Assembly: GCA_965247525.1 (NCBI GenBank) | Contig: OZ252015.1 | Location: 1,054,001-1,118,000 of the forward strand | Length of the DNA: 64,000 nt | Reading direction: 5' to 3' | Origin: JAZKID01 sp965247525 | GTDB lineage: Bacteria; Pseudomonadota; Alphaproteobacteria; Rhizobiales; UBA4765 | In this document: positions 52,955 to 62,248 of the stretch, in pieces | How positions within the stretch are numbered: position 1 is the first letter of the stretch | Layout of the letters: the number at the start of each line of letters is the position of its first letter | Made by a program: the position numbers and the translations under genes | Notes under the pieces: model-generated | Seen by the model: the letters and a program-made list of their open reading frames with translations, nothing else | Databases searched by the model: none | What the model was told of the DNA's origin: nothing

Positions 52955-54186
52955 GTCAAACTCCCCGCACTGTAACGCTGCACAACGAGTGTCGCGTTTG
53001 TGCCGCCAAACCCGAAAGAATTGGTCAGCACTGTATTCATCTTGGCATTGTCGATGCGCTTCCTGACGATCGGCATGTCGGCAAAGGCAGGATCAAGCGT
53101 TTCGATATTCGCGCTCTCGCAGATAAAATTGTTATGCATCATCAGTACGGAATAGATGGTTTCCTGTACGCCGGTTGCACCCATTGAATGGCCCGTCAGG
53201 GATTTGGTCGCGGAAATCGGCGGGCATTTGTCGCCCGCGCCAAAGACATCGCGGATGGCTTCAATCTCTTTTGTGTCGCCGACAGGCGTCGATGTGGCAT
53301 GCGGATTGATGTAATCAATCGGGGCTTTGACATGCTCAAGCGCCATTTTCATGCAACGCACGGCGCCTTCGCCGGACGGCGCAACCATGTCATGCCCATC
53401 GGAGGTTGCGCCATAGCCGATGATTTCACCATAGATTTTTGCGCCGCGTTTCAGCGCATGTTCGAGTTCTTCAAGAACGAGAACACCCGCACCGCCCGCG
53501 ATGACGAAGCCGTCGCGGTTGGCATCATACGCACGCGAAGCCTTTTCAGGCGTCTCATTATATTTGCTTGCCATCGCGCCCATGGCATCGAACAGATCAG
53601 ACAGCGTCCAGTCAAGATCCTCGCAGCCGCCGGCAAAGACAATGTCCTGTTTGCCGTTCTGAATGAGTTCCATGCCATTGCCGATGCAATGATTGGACGT
53701 GGCGCAGGCGCTTGAAATTGAATAGTTGAAGCCTTTGATTTTGAACCATGTGGCAAGTGTTGCCGACGCCGTTGAGCACATGGCTTTTGGCACGGCAAAA
53801 GGCCCGATACGTTTGGGGCTTTTCTCGCGGGTAATGTCGGCCGCTTCCACAATTGCTTTCGTCGAAGGCCCGCCTGACCCCATGATGATTCCGGTGCGCG
53901 GATTTGAAACAAGATCAGGGCCGAGATTTGCATCTTTAATGGCCTGATCCATCGCGATGTGGTTCCACGCGGTTCCGCCGCCATGAAAGCGCATTGCGCG
54001 GCGATCAATCAGCGCATCAACATCTATTTTCGGGGCGCCATGCACCTGGCAGCGAAAACCAAGACGGGCATAGTCTTCGGCAAATGAAATTCCGGACTTG
54101 CCTTCGCGCAAAGACGCGGTGACCTCTTCAACCGAATTTCCGATTGATGACACAATACCCATGCCGGTGATGACGACGCGCCGCAT
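52951..54186 (-). CDS. fabB: FabB, beta-ketoacyl-ACP synthase I
   Basis: A 411-residue condensing enzyme. The catalytic Cys is in YSISSACATSNHCIGN (about 163), the two active-site His in INPHATSTPVGD and SLTGHSMGATG, with the Lys just before the latter. It elongates unsaturated acyl chains made by FabA. Length and motifs are full. It lies 61 bases downstream of fabA on the same strand and overlaps fabI by 4 bases. The fabA-fabB-fabI order divergent from irr is common in Hyphomicrobiales. Confidence 0.96.
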   Translation of the reverse strand: MRRVVITGMGIVSSIGNSVEEVTASLREGKSGISFAEDYARLGFRCQVHGAPKIDVDALIDRRAMRFHGGGTAWNHIAMDQAIKDANLGPDLVSNPRTGIIMGSGGPSTKAIVEAADITREKSPKRIGPFAVPKAMCSTASATLATWFKIKGFNYSISSACATSNHCIGNGMELIQNGKQDIVFAGGCEDLDWTLSDLFDAMGAMASKYNETPEKASRAYDANRDGFVIAGGAGVLVLEELEHALKRGAKIYGEIIGYGATSDGHDMVAPSGEGAVRCMKMALEHVKAPIDYINPHATSTPVGDTKEIEAIRDVFGAGDKCPPISATKSLTGHSMGATGVQETIYSVLMMHNNFICESANIETLDPAFADMPIVRKRIDNAKMNTVLTNSFGFGGTNATLVVQRYSAGSLT

Positions 54187-54247
54187 CAGTTATCCTCTCA
54201 AAGACTTTTTTGGTTTATAGGCCAGATCGGCCGTGGGACGCTAGCCT

Positions 54248-54790
54248 TTAAGAGGCTTTTTCGTCGACGCGGAACAGGCCAACCTTCAGATCATTCGCTT
54301 TGTAAATCACTGTACCATCGGCATCGACCCAGCCATCGGCAATGCCAAGCGCCAGTTTCGATTTCATAATGCGCTTGATCTCGATGCCATAGGTCACTTT
54401 TTTGACATCCGGCAAAACCTGACCGGAAAATTTTAATTCGCCAAGACCCAACGCCCGGCCGCGGCCAGGCAGATCCAGCCAGCCAAGATAAAAGCCGACA
54501 AGCTGCCACAACGCATCAAGGCCAAGGCAGCCGGGCATCACAGGGTCACCTTTGAAATGGCAGGCAAAGAACCACAAGTCGGGGTTGATATCGAATTCCG
54601 CGCGGATCAGGCCTTTGCCGTAAGTGCCGCCAGTTTCAGAAATTTCGGTGATGCGGTCAAACATCAACATTGGCGGCAATGGCAGTTGCGCGTTGCCCGG
54701 GCCAAACAGTTCGCCGCGACCACATGTCAGCAAGTCCTCATAGCTAAACGAGGACGGACGGGTGGGAAGTTGTCGAGCTGCCTGTTCCAT
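54248..54790 (-). CDS. fabA: FabA, 3-hydroxydecanoyl-ACP dehydratase/isomerase
   Basis: A 180-residue hot-dog-fold enzyme that introduces the cis double bond in anaerobic-type unsaturated fatty acid synthesis. It contains the catalytic His in FFACHFKGDPVMPGCLGLDA, MLMFDRITEISETGG and GQVLPDVKKVTYGIEIKRI. Length is close to 172 residues of well-studied FabA. It is the first gene of the fab cluster, with a divergent irr gene 150 bases away. Confidence 0.96.
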   Translation of the reverse strand: MEQAARQLPTRPSSFSYEDLLTCGRGELFGPGNAQLPLPPMLMFDRITEISETGGTYGKGLIRAEFDINPDLWFFACHFKGDPVMPGCLGLDALWQLVGFYLGWLDLPGRGRALGLGELKFSGQVLPDVKKVTYGIEIKRIMKSKLALGIADGWVDADGTVIYKANDLKVGLFRVDEKAS

Positions 54791-54940
54791 AGTGTCTATT
54801 TGTCCTGTCGGCTCTAGAAAATCAAGAGCACATGTTTTTCATGCCTTGAACATAAGCGTTTTTCTGAACGGCATTTGGCTTGCCAAAACGGGCTTTGCCG
54901 CTTATTTAAAGGTTCTTCACAAACGCCATGAGTTGATGTT

Positions 54941-55435
54941 TTGACCACCAAACCTCCATTGCTGCAAAATATTGCCTGCTGCACCACCAGCCAGATGGTG
55001 CGCGGTTTCGTCCCCGATGCCAAGGCGCAGGATGTGAGCGCCATGCTGCATGAGGCCGGACTGCGGCCAACTCAGCAACGCCTGTCACTTGCAAAACTTC
55101 TGTTTCTCAACGGCAACCGCCATGTGTGCGCCGAAGCGCTGCACGACGAAGCCATCCGCGCGCGCGTGCCTGTCTCATTGGCGACCGTCTACAACACGCT
55201 TCACCAGTTCCGCCAAAGCGGCCTGCTGCGCGAAGTCGCGGTCGATGGCACACGCACCTATTTCGATACCAATGTCGACGACCACCAGCACTTTTACATC
55301 GAGGGCGACGAAAAGGTTGTCGATATTGCGGAAACACTGACGCTGTCGCGCATGCCAGAAGTGCCCGAAGGCATGGAAATTGCGCGGGTCGATGTTGTTG
55401 TGCGGTTACGCCGCAAAGCGCCGCCACGACGCTGA
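54941..55435 (+). CDS. irr: Irr-type Fur-family iron/heme-responsive regulator
   Basis: A winged-helix regulator of the Fur superfamily. The core reads LHEAGLRPTQQRLSLAKLL, RVPVSLATVYNTLHQFRQSG, LLREVAVDGTRTYFDTNVDD, then HQHFYIEG and SRMPEVPEGMEIARVDVVVR, the latter an Irr hallmark. Irr represses or activates iron-dependent genes in alphaproteobacteria and is degraded on heme binding in some. The N-terminal GCPWHD heme motif is absent. The start is uncertain: TTG at 54941 (164 residues) or ATG at 54995 (146 residues), neither with a strong ribosome site. Divergent from fabA. Confidence 0.88.
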   Translation: MTTKPPLLQNIACCTTSQMVRGFVPDAKAQDVSAMLHEAGLRPTQQRLSLAKLLFLNGNRHVCAEALHDEAIRARVPVSLATVYNTLHQFRQSGLLREVAVDGTRTYFDTNVDDHQHFYIEGDEKVVDIAETLTLSRMPEVPEGMEIARVDVVVRLRRKAPPRR

Positions 55436-55472
55436 TTTTTTTATACCTCTCATTGCTCTTTACATTTAATCT

Positions 55473-56177
55473 ATGAAACGCCTTAGTGCGCTTGCTAGCG
55501 TTTTCGCTGCCGTTGTGCTGCTGGCACTTGCCGTCAAAATGGATGTGATCAACCTGCCTCCTGCTTATGATCCGTTTGCACCGCTGGACATTGGCGCTGA
55601 CCCCACTTTTGTCACCCGTTTCAAACTGTGGCGCATCGACCGCGCGCCGGAGCTGTGCCAAGCGGCCTTGAAGCAGGCCGGGCTTTCATTCATCCCGCAG
55701 CCCGACCGGCAGCAGGACAAAGGGTGCAACCTCATCGACACTGTGACGATCACAAAGCTGCTTAACACGAGGCTGTCGCCTGCAAATGTGCAAATGACAT
55801 GCGGACTTGCCGTTCGCCTGGCTCTGCTCGAACAGCACGGCCTGCAAGACGCAGCATGGCAAATTTTGAAAAGTTCTGTCACCGCGATCACGCATTACGG
55901 CGCGTATGCCTGTCGCAATATCAACAACCGCAAAAATGGCCGCCTCAGCCAGCATGCCAGTGCAAATGCACTCGACATTGCGGGCTTTACGCTGGCCGAT
56001 GGGCGCAAAATCTCCGTTGCCGCTGACTGGCGGGGCGATAGTGCAAAATCACAATTTTTGAAAAAAGTGCGAGACAATGCCTGCGGGTTTTTTACCGCTG
56101 TTCTCGGACCTGATTATAACGCGCTCCATCAAAACCATTTTCATGTCGATCTTGGCGTGTATGGCGTCTGTCGCTAG
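55473..56177 (+). CDS. Extensin-like family exported protein
   Basis: A 234-residue protein with an N-terminal signal anchor (LASVFAAVVLLALAVKMDVI) and a C-terminal extensin-like domain: DTVTITKLLNTRLSPANVQM, HYGAYACRNINN, SQHASANALDIAGFTLADGR and NALHQNHFHVDLGVYGVCR. The His and Asp pattern (SxHxxAxALDI... HxxHFH) is that of a DD-peptidase-like zinc site, so it may act on peptidoglycan. Only 37 bases after irr, possibly co-transcribed. Confidence 0.88.
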   Translation: MKRLSALASVFAAVVLLALAVKMDVINLPPAYDPFAPLDIGADPTFVTRFKLWRIDRAPELCQAALKQAGLSFIPQPDRQQDKGCNLIDTVTITKLLNTRLSPANVQMTCGLAVRLALLEQHGLQDAAWQILKSSVTAITHYGAYACRNINNRKNGRLSQHASANALDIAGFTLADGRKISVAADWRGDSAKSQFLKKVRDNACGFFTAVLGPDYNALHQNHFHVDLGVYGVCR

Positions 56178-56228
56178 GCCGATTCAAAAAAAGAAATGCG
56201 GCATTGATCTATGTAAAGCGTCTTTAAG

Positions 56229-56897
56229 TTATTTGGCGAGATCGCGCCCTGCATAATTCATAAATGCTCCTAATGCCGCGGCACCAATTGTCGAGCCAAT
56301 TTTAAATCCGGGCTTTTTTGCAAATACTGCCCCTAATGCGCCGCCAGCAAATGCACCAATCACGCCGCCAACACTTCCGGCGCCCCATGCGGTGAGTTCT
56401 GTTTTGCTGTTTTTGCCAAAATCAAACGTCTTTCCGCTCAGCCTGCCATCCTGGCGAAGCGCATTGTAAAACCCGTAGGCCTGAACAATTGTGCCTGCGA
56501 TCCAGACGGTTTTAACACCGCCGTGAAGTATCTCATTTTTGGTAAGAAGATTGTTCGCAATTTCAAATCGGTTAAGTATTGGTCCAAGCGGTCTTTCCAA
56601 TTTTAGAAAAATACTTTCTGAAAGTGCGTGTGGAAGATTACGCAGTTTTACTTTTCGGAGTGGCATAGACTTAACAGGTACATTGTAAAGGCTAAGGCGT
56701 TGCAGTTCCAAAACGCAATTCTCGCTAACGTTTTTTCGAAATGCGTTGAGCTCTAAGGCAGCCTGACCCGTAATATGATAGTTGCCCGTACTGCGCTGCT
56801 CATTGAATGTTTTATAACGTATAAAATTATCAAACGGTCCAGGAACATGTCTGAGCTTGTTTTTCAAAAACAATGTGTCGTAATCATAAATGGACAT
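56229..56897 (-). CDS. Hypothetical protein with a glycine-rich C-terminal segment
   Basis: A 222-residue protein, start taken as the ATG at 56897 (MSIYDYDTLF). The first 120 residues are polar, basic and mixed, without a known motif (RYKTFNEQRSTGNYHITGQA, CVLELQRLSLYNVPVKSMPL). The last 60 contain a Gly/Ala-rich hydrophobic stretch (GAGSVGGVIGAFAGGALGAV, IGSTIGAAALGAFMNYAG), as in small-amphipathic or bacteriocin-like tails. No signal peptide. No family is recognised. It is AT-richer than its neighbours and may be a recent arrival. Confidence 0.6.
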   Translation of the reverse strand: MSIYDYDTLFLKNKLRHVPGPFDNFIRYKTFNEQRSTGNYHITGQAALELNAFRKNVSENCVLELQRLSLYNVPVKSMPLRKVKLRNLPHALSESIFLKLERPLGPILNRFEIANNLLTKNEILHGGVKTVWIAGTIVQAYGFYNALRQDGRLSGKTFDFGKNSKTELTAWGAGSVGGVIGAFAGGALGAVFAKKPGFKIGSTIGAAALGAFMNYAGRDLAK

Positions 56898-56935
56898 CAA
56901 TAAAACTTTAAATAAATGCGTTTAATTTCAATATC

Positions 56936-57448
56936 TTACTCGACTTTTTCTTTTGGGTATACCCCCCATAGTTCTTCCTGATGCACATAGCCTTTGGCTT
57001 TGATGGCATCGACACGGCAAAAGACGCCGTCACAGCCCTCTAGAGAAACAAGCACGCCAGATTGTAATTTGGCATTCAGGCCGGCGCTGTCGCTCGGCTT
57101 TGATAGCAGGCGGACATAGGTGCCACTTGCCCATGGCGAAACGAGCGCGGTGCGCCGACCAGACAACAAGGCCTGCTGCACCCAGCCTTCGGAGCCGGCC
57201 GAATCCCTGATGCGGCGCCATGTTTCAAATTCAGCCGTAATTTCAACCGGCAGGCCAGCGCGAACATATGTCCACACCACGTTGTGCTCGCGGCTGGGCC
57301 CTTGGCGCATGTTGACGCGGTCAGATTTCAGGCTGACAAAGCGGGGCAGCGGCAGGCCGCTGGGGCCGATTTGCGGGTTGGCCGCAAAGGCCGGGGCTGC
57401 CATCAGGCATAAAAAGGGAAGCAGAAAAAGGCGTTTCACAACGGTCAC
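56936..57448 (-). CDS. Secreted SH3-domain protein
   Basis: A 170-residue exported protein with a signal peptide (VKRLFLLPFLCLMAAPAFA). It has two bacterial SH3-like repeats: SLKSDRVNMRQGPSREHNVV with WTYVRAGLPVEITAEFETWR and GSEGWVQQALLSGRRTAL, and a second repeat VRLLSKPSDSAGLNAKLQSG with VHQEELWGVYP. This is the alphaproteobacterial SH3 family (COG3807-like) thought to bind the cell wall. It stands divergent from an exported protein gene at 57538. Confidence 0.88.
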   Translation of the reverse strand: MTVVKRLFLLPFLCLMAAPAFAANPQIGPSGLPLPRFVSLKSDRVNMRQGPSREHNVVWTYVRAGLPVEITAEFETWRRIRDSAGSEGWVQQALLSGRRTALVSPWASGTYVRLLSKPSDSAGLNAKLQSGVLVSLEGCDGVFCRVDAIKAKGYVHQEELWGVYPKEKVE

Positions 57449-57537
57449 ATTGTCAGCGGGCGGTTAACAGTCGGATAAGATGGACAAAGACAGGCGCGTT
57501 AAGAAACTGGAACATGTTTTGATCTATCGTGACCCTC

Positions 57538-58119
57538 ATGCGACATCTTGCTGTTTTGACTTTGATCGCCCTCGCCGCCAGCTCACCTTTGCGTGCGCAA
57601 ATCATGTTTTTGCCGGATGAGCGCGTCGTTCCGACACAAAAGCCCGCGCCGGTTTTTAAAAAACGCGCCATTGCACCTGTCGTGACCGCATCGGCACAAC
57701 CTGTTTCAACGCCCGCACGCGATATTTTTCCACGGCGCCTGCGTCAGGACGAATTGAAAACCCTGTTTTTCAACGGCAAATCAATCGACGCCCATGGGCT
57801 TGACCGCGACGCTTTCAAAATCACGTTCAAAACAGATGGCGGACTTGTCCGCATCGGCAAAGACGGCAAGGACACGCAAAACGGCAAATGGCGTTTTGCA
57901 GGCGATGCCTATTGCTCGAAATGGGATGGCCGGGCCGAGCTTTGCTTTACAGTCGTGAAAGACAACGACACCTATAAAGTCGTTTACGGCACGCGCGCGA
58001 TCGCGTTTTGGTCAGCACCCGCGAGCGAGGCGCCGTTTGCTGCAAGCGCCAGCGCCAATGCACTGCCGCTAAAAGTGGCGCCAGACCAGAACCACAAGAC
58101 CGATCGCAATCACCCATAA
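57538..58119 (+). CDS. Exported hypothetical protein
   Basis: A 193-residue protein from the ATG at 57538 (a GTG at 57529 is also possible). A signal peptide (HLAVLTLIALAASSPLRAQ) is followed by a low-complexity linker rich in Pro, Ala and Val. Then comes a compact domain with RQDELKTLFFNGKSIDAHGL, FKITFKTDGGLVRIGKDGKD and KWRFAGDAYCSKWDGRAELC (paired Cys). The last domain resembles a DUF995-like fold, but this is uncertain. Its 3' end overlaps the convergent ubiB gene by 51 bases. Confidence 0.7.
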   Translation: MRHLAVLTLIALAASSPLRAQIMFLPDERVVPTQKPAPVFKKRAIAPVVTASAQPVSTPARDIFPRRLRQDELKTLFFNGKSIDAHGLDRDAFKITFKTDGGLVRIGKDGKDTQNGKWRFAGDAYCSKWDGRAELCFTVVKDNDTYKVVYGTRAIAFWSAPASEAPFAASASANALPLKVAPDQNHKTDRNHP

Positions 58120-59646
58120 CGCTGCCGCCTGCCAGCGCGCTGCGCTGTCTCTGGTTTTGCCAAGAGCCTTCACGGTTTCATCGGAGAGCACGACACCATG
58201 CTCCGCCATCGCGCTGAGCGCAGTTGCCGTCTGCCTCAGCTTTTGCAAATGCTCCGGCAGACCCAGAGCAATGCGCGCTAGTTCCTGACCGGAACGCTTG
58301 GCCAGCTCAAGCTGCCCTTTAATTCCTAGATTGTCGCGCATCCATTCGGACACAACGGGTTTTGACACCGCCCAGATATCGAGATCGGGATCCAGCGTGC
58401 GGGCAACGCCCTCGGTGACCACCATGGTTTTTTGCAGCAGGACGAGAGAGAGCTGTGTCTCCATGTCAAACAGCTGCGTGTATTCAAAAAGCTGCGACAG
58501 CACCCGTGCCATTGAAATATCGGAGGCGCGCTTTTGCTGGATCGGCTCTCCGATCGCGCGCAGCGCCTGCGCAAATTGTTCGCGCGAATGGCGCGGCGGC
58601 ACATAGCCCGCATCAAAATGCACGTCCGCGCCGCGCAAATAATCGCGGTTGATGAAGCTCCAGAGAATTTCGGCAAGAAATCGCCGCTCATTTGCGCCCA
58701 GCCGTCCGGTGATACCAAAATCAACGGCGGCGATCCGGCCCTGCCTATCGACAAAGACATTTCCCTGATGCATGTCGGCGTGGAAGAACCCGTCGCGCAA
58801 GGCATGGCGCAAAAAGCTTTGCAGTAAAATCCGTGCCAGATTTTTGAGATCACAACCCGCCGCCTGCAAGGCGGGAAGATCGCTCAACGGAATGCCATCG
58901 ATCCATTCCATGACCAGCACATTTTGTGCGGTCAGCGGCCATTCCACACGCGGCACTACAAAACCTTCATCGGCCTTGGTGTTGTCCGCCATTTCCGATA
59001 AAGCCGCCGCCTCAAGGCGCAGGTCGAGTTCCATCGCCGTTGTCGCGCGCAGGGTTTCGACCACACCGCGCGGTTTGAGACGGCGCGTAAAGGGAATAAA
59101 CCGCTCAATGGTTTGTGCGGCAAAAGAAAAGGTTTCGAGGTCGCGCGCAAAACGCGCTTCAACACCTGGGCGCAGGATTTTGACGGCCACTGTTTCAATG
59201 ACCCCATCTTTCACAATCTGGGCTTTATGCACCTGCGCAATAGAGGCCGCCGCGACCGGCGGGCCAAAACTCGCAAAGACTTCGCCGACCGGCTTTTGAT
59301 AAACGCGCGACAAAATCTGCTCGGCCTCGCTTTGCGAAAACGGCGCGACCTTGTCCTGCAAATGTTCCAGATCTTTTGAAAGTGCGGCACCGACAACATC
59401 CGGCCGCGTTGCCAGAAACTGGCCAAGTTTCACCCATGATGGCCCAAGCTTGGTCAGACCGCGGGACAGGCGCTGACGGGCTGCGGTCTGCTTGGTTTTT
59501 GAACGCTCAAAAAACCGGAGCGTCGACAGGGCAAAACGCGAGACGCGCGGCAGGCGCTCCGTGGGCACAATTTCCAAAAGGCCTTCGCGGGTGATGACAA
59601 AGCCAGCGCGCATCAACCGCATTATATGTCCGGCACGTCTCAACAT
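58069..59646 (-). CDS. ubiB: UbiB/ABC1-family kinase-like protein of ubiquinone synthesis
   Basis: A 525-residue atypical kinase. Motifs are GPVAAASIAQVHKA (the Ala-rich nucleotide loop), VAVKILRPGVEARF (lysine), VLVMEWIDGIPLSDL, FFHADMHQGNVFVD (catalytic loop) and AAVDFGITGRLGANE (DFG). Two membrane helices lie at the C-terminus (AALWVIAIGLVVLVWRHF). UbiB supports coenzyme Q synthesis or extraction of lipid precursors. The stop is inside the 3' end of an exported protein gene. ubiE lies 6 bases upstream. Confidence 0.94.
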   Translation of the reverse strand: MLRRAGHIMRLMRAGFVITREGLLEIVPTERLPRVSRFALSTLRFFERSKTKQTAARQRLSRGLTKLGPSWVKLGQFLATRPDVVGAALSKDLEHLQDKVAPFSQSEAEQILSRVYQKPVGEVFASFGPPVAAASIAQVHKAQIVKDGVIETVAVKILRPGVEARFARDLETFSFAAQTIERFIPFTRRLKPRGVVETLRATTAMELDLRLEAAALSEMADNTKADEGFVVPRVEWPLTAQNVLVMEWIDGIPLSDLPALQAAGCDLKNLARILLQSFLRHALRDGFFHADMHQGNVFVDRQGRIAAVDFGITGRLGANERRFLAEILWSFINRDYLRGADVHFDAGYVPPRHSREQFAQALRAIGEPIQQKRASDISMARVLSQLFEYTQLFDMETQLSLVLLQKTMVVTEGVARTLDPDLDIWAVSKPVVSEWMRDNLGIKGQLELAKRSGQELARIALGLPEHLQKLRQTATALSAMAEHGVVLSDETVKALGKTRDSAARWQAAALWVIAIGLVVLVWRHF

Positions 59647-59652
59647 ATGCTT

Positions 59653-60426
59653 TTAAAGCCGCCAGCCACTATGAATGGCAGCAATGCCGCCAGCCAACGT
59701 CCGGCAGCTGACGCGCTCCAGCCCCGCCGCCTTCAGCATTTTTGAGAAACTGTCCTGATCGGGAAAGCGGCGGATCGATTCCTTCAAATAGGCATAAGGC
59801 TGCGCATCGCCCGCGATCATCTGGCCAAGCCTTGGAATGACATGGTCGGAATAGGCCGCATAAAGACTGCTGAGCAAGGGCACATCGACATGGGAAAATT
59901 CCAGACAAAGGAAATGCCCGCCCGTTTTCAAAACGCGTTTGGCCTCTGCCAACGCCTTTTCGATGCGCGGCACATTGCGAATGCCAAAGGCGATTGTGTA
60001 GAGGTCAAAACTTTTATCGGGAAAGGCGAGCGCTTCGGCATTGCCCTGCACCAGTGTAATTTTATCATCAAGGCCGGCTTCTGATACGCGGGTCTTGCCA
60101 ACGCCCAGCATTGCGGCATTCACGTCAACAAGGGTGGTGTGCGCAAGCGCCCCCGCTTTTTTTTGAACGCGCAGTGCGATGTCGCCCGTTCCACCCGCGA
60201 CATCGATATGCGTCAGGTTTTTGACCGACGACGGATTGGCCATGGTAACCAGAATGTTTTTCCATGCCCTGTGCAGCCCACCGGACATCAGGTCATTCAT
60301 CACATCATATTTGCCGGCGACATGATGGAAAACATCATCGACCCGCGCCTGTTTCTCGCCAAGCGCGATGGTTTCATCACCAAAGGCGACAGGCTGTGTC
60401 TCATCATTTTGTGAGGGGTGCGGCAT
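59653..60426 (-). CDS. ubiE: UbiE, demethylubiquinol/demethylmenaquinol methyltransferase
   Basis: A 257-residue SAM methyltransferase with the signature VDDVFHHVAGKYDVMNDLMS at the N-terminus, SAM motif I THIDVAGGTGDIALRV, LVQGNAEALAFPDKSFDLYT and IAFGIRNVPRIEKALAEAKR. It carries out the C-methylation step in ubiquinone (and menaquinone) synthesis. A 45-base gap separates it from the divergent mutM. Confidence 0.95.
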   Translation of the reverse strand: MPHPSQNDETQPVAFGDETIALGEKQARVDDVFHHVAGKYDVMNDLMSGGLHRAWKNILVTMANPSSVKNLTHIDVAGGTGDIALRVQKKAGALAHTTLVDVNAAMLGVGKTRVSEAGLDDKITLVQGNAEALAFPDKSFDLYTIAFGIRNVPRIEKALAEAKRVLKTGGHFLCLEFSHVDVPLLSSLYAAYSDHVIPRLGQMIAGDAQPYAYLKESIRRFPDQDSFSKMLKAAGLERVSCRTLAGGIAAIHSGWRL

Positions 60427-60471
60427 CGCGGCGACACTAGCGAAAGGGTTTGGGAAAAGCTAGGCAAAGTC

Positions 60472-61332
60472 ATGCCTGAATTGCCCGAGGTTGAAACGGT
60501 CAGACGCGGCCTTGCGCCAGCGCTGACACATGCCGTGATCGAACGCGTGACGCTGCACCGCGAGGATTTGCGCTTTCCCTTCCCGCCGCATTTTGCAAAA
60601 CGCCTCAAGGGCGCAAAAATTATTGCCGTCGAGAGGCGGGCAAAATATCTGCTTTTCTGCCTCGATAACGGCGATACGCTGCTGGCACATCTGGGGATGA
60701 GCGGGCGTTTCCGCCTTGAAACATCAAGGGGCGATGCGCTCGACCCGGGGCTGTTTTATGACACCAGCCAGCAAAATCAAAAACACGACCACGTCATCAT
60801 CATGTTTCAAGACGGCCAGCGCCTTATCTATAATGACGCGCGGCGTTTCGGCTTCATGGAGCTTTTGACTCAAGATGACAGGCAGGCACGCTTTGAAACC
60901 ATGGGCGCCGAGCCTTTATCGGCCGCTTTTACGGGAAAAGCACTGGACCAGGCGTTGAAAGGTAAAAGCATGGCCATCAAGCCTGCTTTGCTTGACCAAT
61001 GCGTCATCGCTGGCATCGGCAATATCTATGCCTGCGAAGCGCTGTTTGAGGCACAAATTGACCCCAAAACACCGGCAAAAGACCTCAAAATCGTACAAAT
61101 AAGCACGCTGGTCGCAGGCCTGAAAATGGTTTTGCGCAAGGCCATCAGATTGGGCGGCTCCACCCTGCGCGATTTTCAGGGTGCCGATGGCAAGACGGGT
61201 GACTTCCAGAACCAATTCAAAGTTTATGACCGCGCCGGAAAGCCCTGTCCGGTTTGTGAAAACGACATCGAAAAATTCAACCAGAGCGGGCGGACGACAT
61301 TCTGGTGCCCGCACTGCCAAGCCTGCGCCTGA
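60472..61332 (+). CDS. mutM: MutM (Fpg), formamidopyrimidine-DNA glycosylase
   Basis: The start at 60472 (MPELPEVETVRRGLAPAL) leaves Pro2 as the catalytic N-terminal amine. The 286-residue enzyme removes 8-oxoguanine and nicks the DNA. Other motifs are the Lys/Arg region VERRAKYLLFCLDNGDTLLA, HLGMSGRF, YNDARRFGFM, IAGIGNIYACEALFEAQIDP and the C-terminal zinc finger CPVCENDIEKFNQSGRT followed by TFWCPHCQ. All finger Cys are present. Confidence 0.95.
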   Translation: MPELPEVETVRRGLAPALTHAVIERVTLHREDLRFPFPPHFAKRLKGAKIIAVERRAKYLLFCLDNGDTLLAHLGMSGRFRLETSRGDALDPGLFYDTSQQNQKHDHVIIMFQDGQRLIYNDARRFGFMELLTQDDRQARFETMGAEPLSAAFTGKALDQALKGKSMAIKPALLDQCVIAGIGNIYACEALFEAQIDPKTPAKDLKIVQISTLVAGLKMVLRKAIRLGGSTLRDFQGADGKTGDFQNQFKVYDRAGKPCPVCENDIEKFNQSGRTTFWCPHCQACA

Positions 61333-61397
61333 TTGAGCCTTGCCATCCTCAGCCGCTGCGCCTAAAGCCGAGGGTTAACAAAAAGGGCCTTCACCGC

Positions 61398-62171
61398 ATG
61401 AGCTATGACACCATTCTGACCGAAACAAAGGGCCGTGTCGGCCTGATTACGCTGAACCGCCCGCAGGCCCTCAACGCACTCAACCCACAACTGATAGACG
61501 AGTTGACGCGAGCCATGACTACATATGACCGCGACCCCGCAATTGGCGCCATTGCTCTGACGGGCTCCGACAAGGCGTTTGCGGCGGGTGCCGACATCAA
61601 GGACATGGCGGAGAAATCCTATACGGATGTCTTTTTTGAAGATTTTATCGCCAGCTGGGACAAGGTGGCGCATATGCGCAAGCCTGTCATTGCCTGCGTG
61701 CGGGGCTATGCCTTGGGCGGGGGCTGCGAGCTGGCCATGATGTGTGACTTTATTATCGCAGCAGAGAACGCAAAATTCGGCCAGCCGGAAATCAATCTCG
61801 GCGTCATCCCGGGTGCCGGCGGGACGCAGCGCCTGACAAAGGCCGTCGGCAAGGCCAAGGCCATGGATCTGGTTTTGACAGGGCGGATGATGGATGCCGC
61901 CGAAGCGGAACGTTCAGGTCTGGTGTCGCGGGTTGTCAAAACAGAGGACGCGCTTGATGAAGCGCTGAAAGCGGCTGAGGCGATCGCGGCAAAATCGCAG
62001 CCCTCAACCATCGTCGCCAAAGAAGCAATTAACCGCGCGCTTGAGCTTGGCCTTGCCGAAGGCCTTCTGTTTGAGCGGCGCGTGTTTCACACCCTGTTTG
62101 CATTCGACGACCAGAAAGAAGGCATGCAGGCCTTCGTTGAAAAGCGCAAAGCCGATTTTAAACATCGCTGA
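61398..62171 (+). CDS. Enoyl-CoA hydratase (crotonase family)
   Basis: The start at 61398 (MSYDTILTETKGRVGLITLN) matches the family. The 257-residue enzyme hydrates trans-2-enoyl-CoA in beta-oxidation. The oxyanion segment is FAAGADIKDM and CVRGYALGGGCELAMMCD (catalytic Glu), and the second Glu is in AKFGQPEINLGVIPGAGGTQ. It shows closest resemblance to ECHS1/short-chain hydratases. The position between mutM and rpsT is a recurring alphaproteobacterial arrangement. Confidence 0.94.
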   Translation: MSYDTILTETKGRVGLITLNRPQALNALNPQLIDELTRAMTTYDRDPAIGAIALTGSDKAFAAGADIKDMAEKSYTDVFFEDFIASWDKVAHMRKPVIACVRGYALGGGCELAMMCDFIIAAENAKFGQPEINLGVIPGAGGTQRLTKAVGKAKAMDLVLTGRMMDAAEAERSGLVSRVVKTEDALDEALKAAEAIAAKSQPSTIVAKEAINRALELGLAEGLLFERRVFHTLFAFDDQKEGMQAFVEKRKADFKHR

Positions 62172-62178
62172 ATCTAGT

Positions 62179-62207
62179 TGACGCCGCGCAATCGCGCGCC
62201 TAGGTTG
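62179..62207 (+). promoter_or_regulatory. Candidate sigma-70 promoter of rpsT
   Basis: TTGACG at 62179-62184, a 17-base GC-rich spacer, then TAGGTT. The start of rpsT is 42 bases downstream. Confidence 0.5.
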
Positions 62208-62248
62208 CCGCCTTCATAAGACAAAGTGTTCAAGGACAGTTGAAATAA

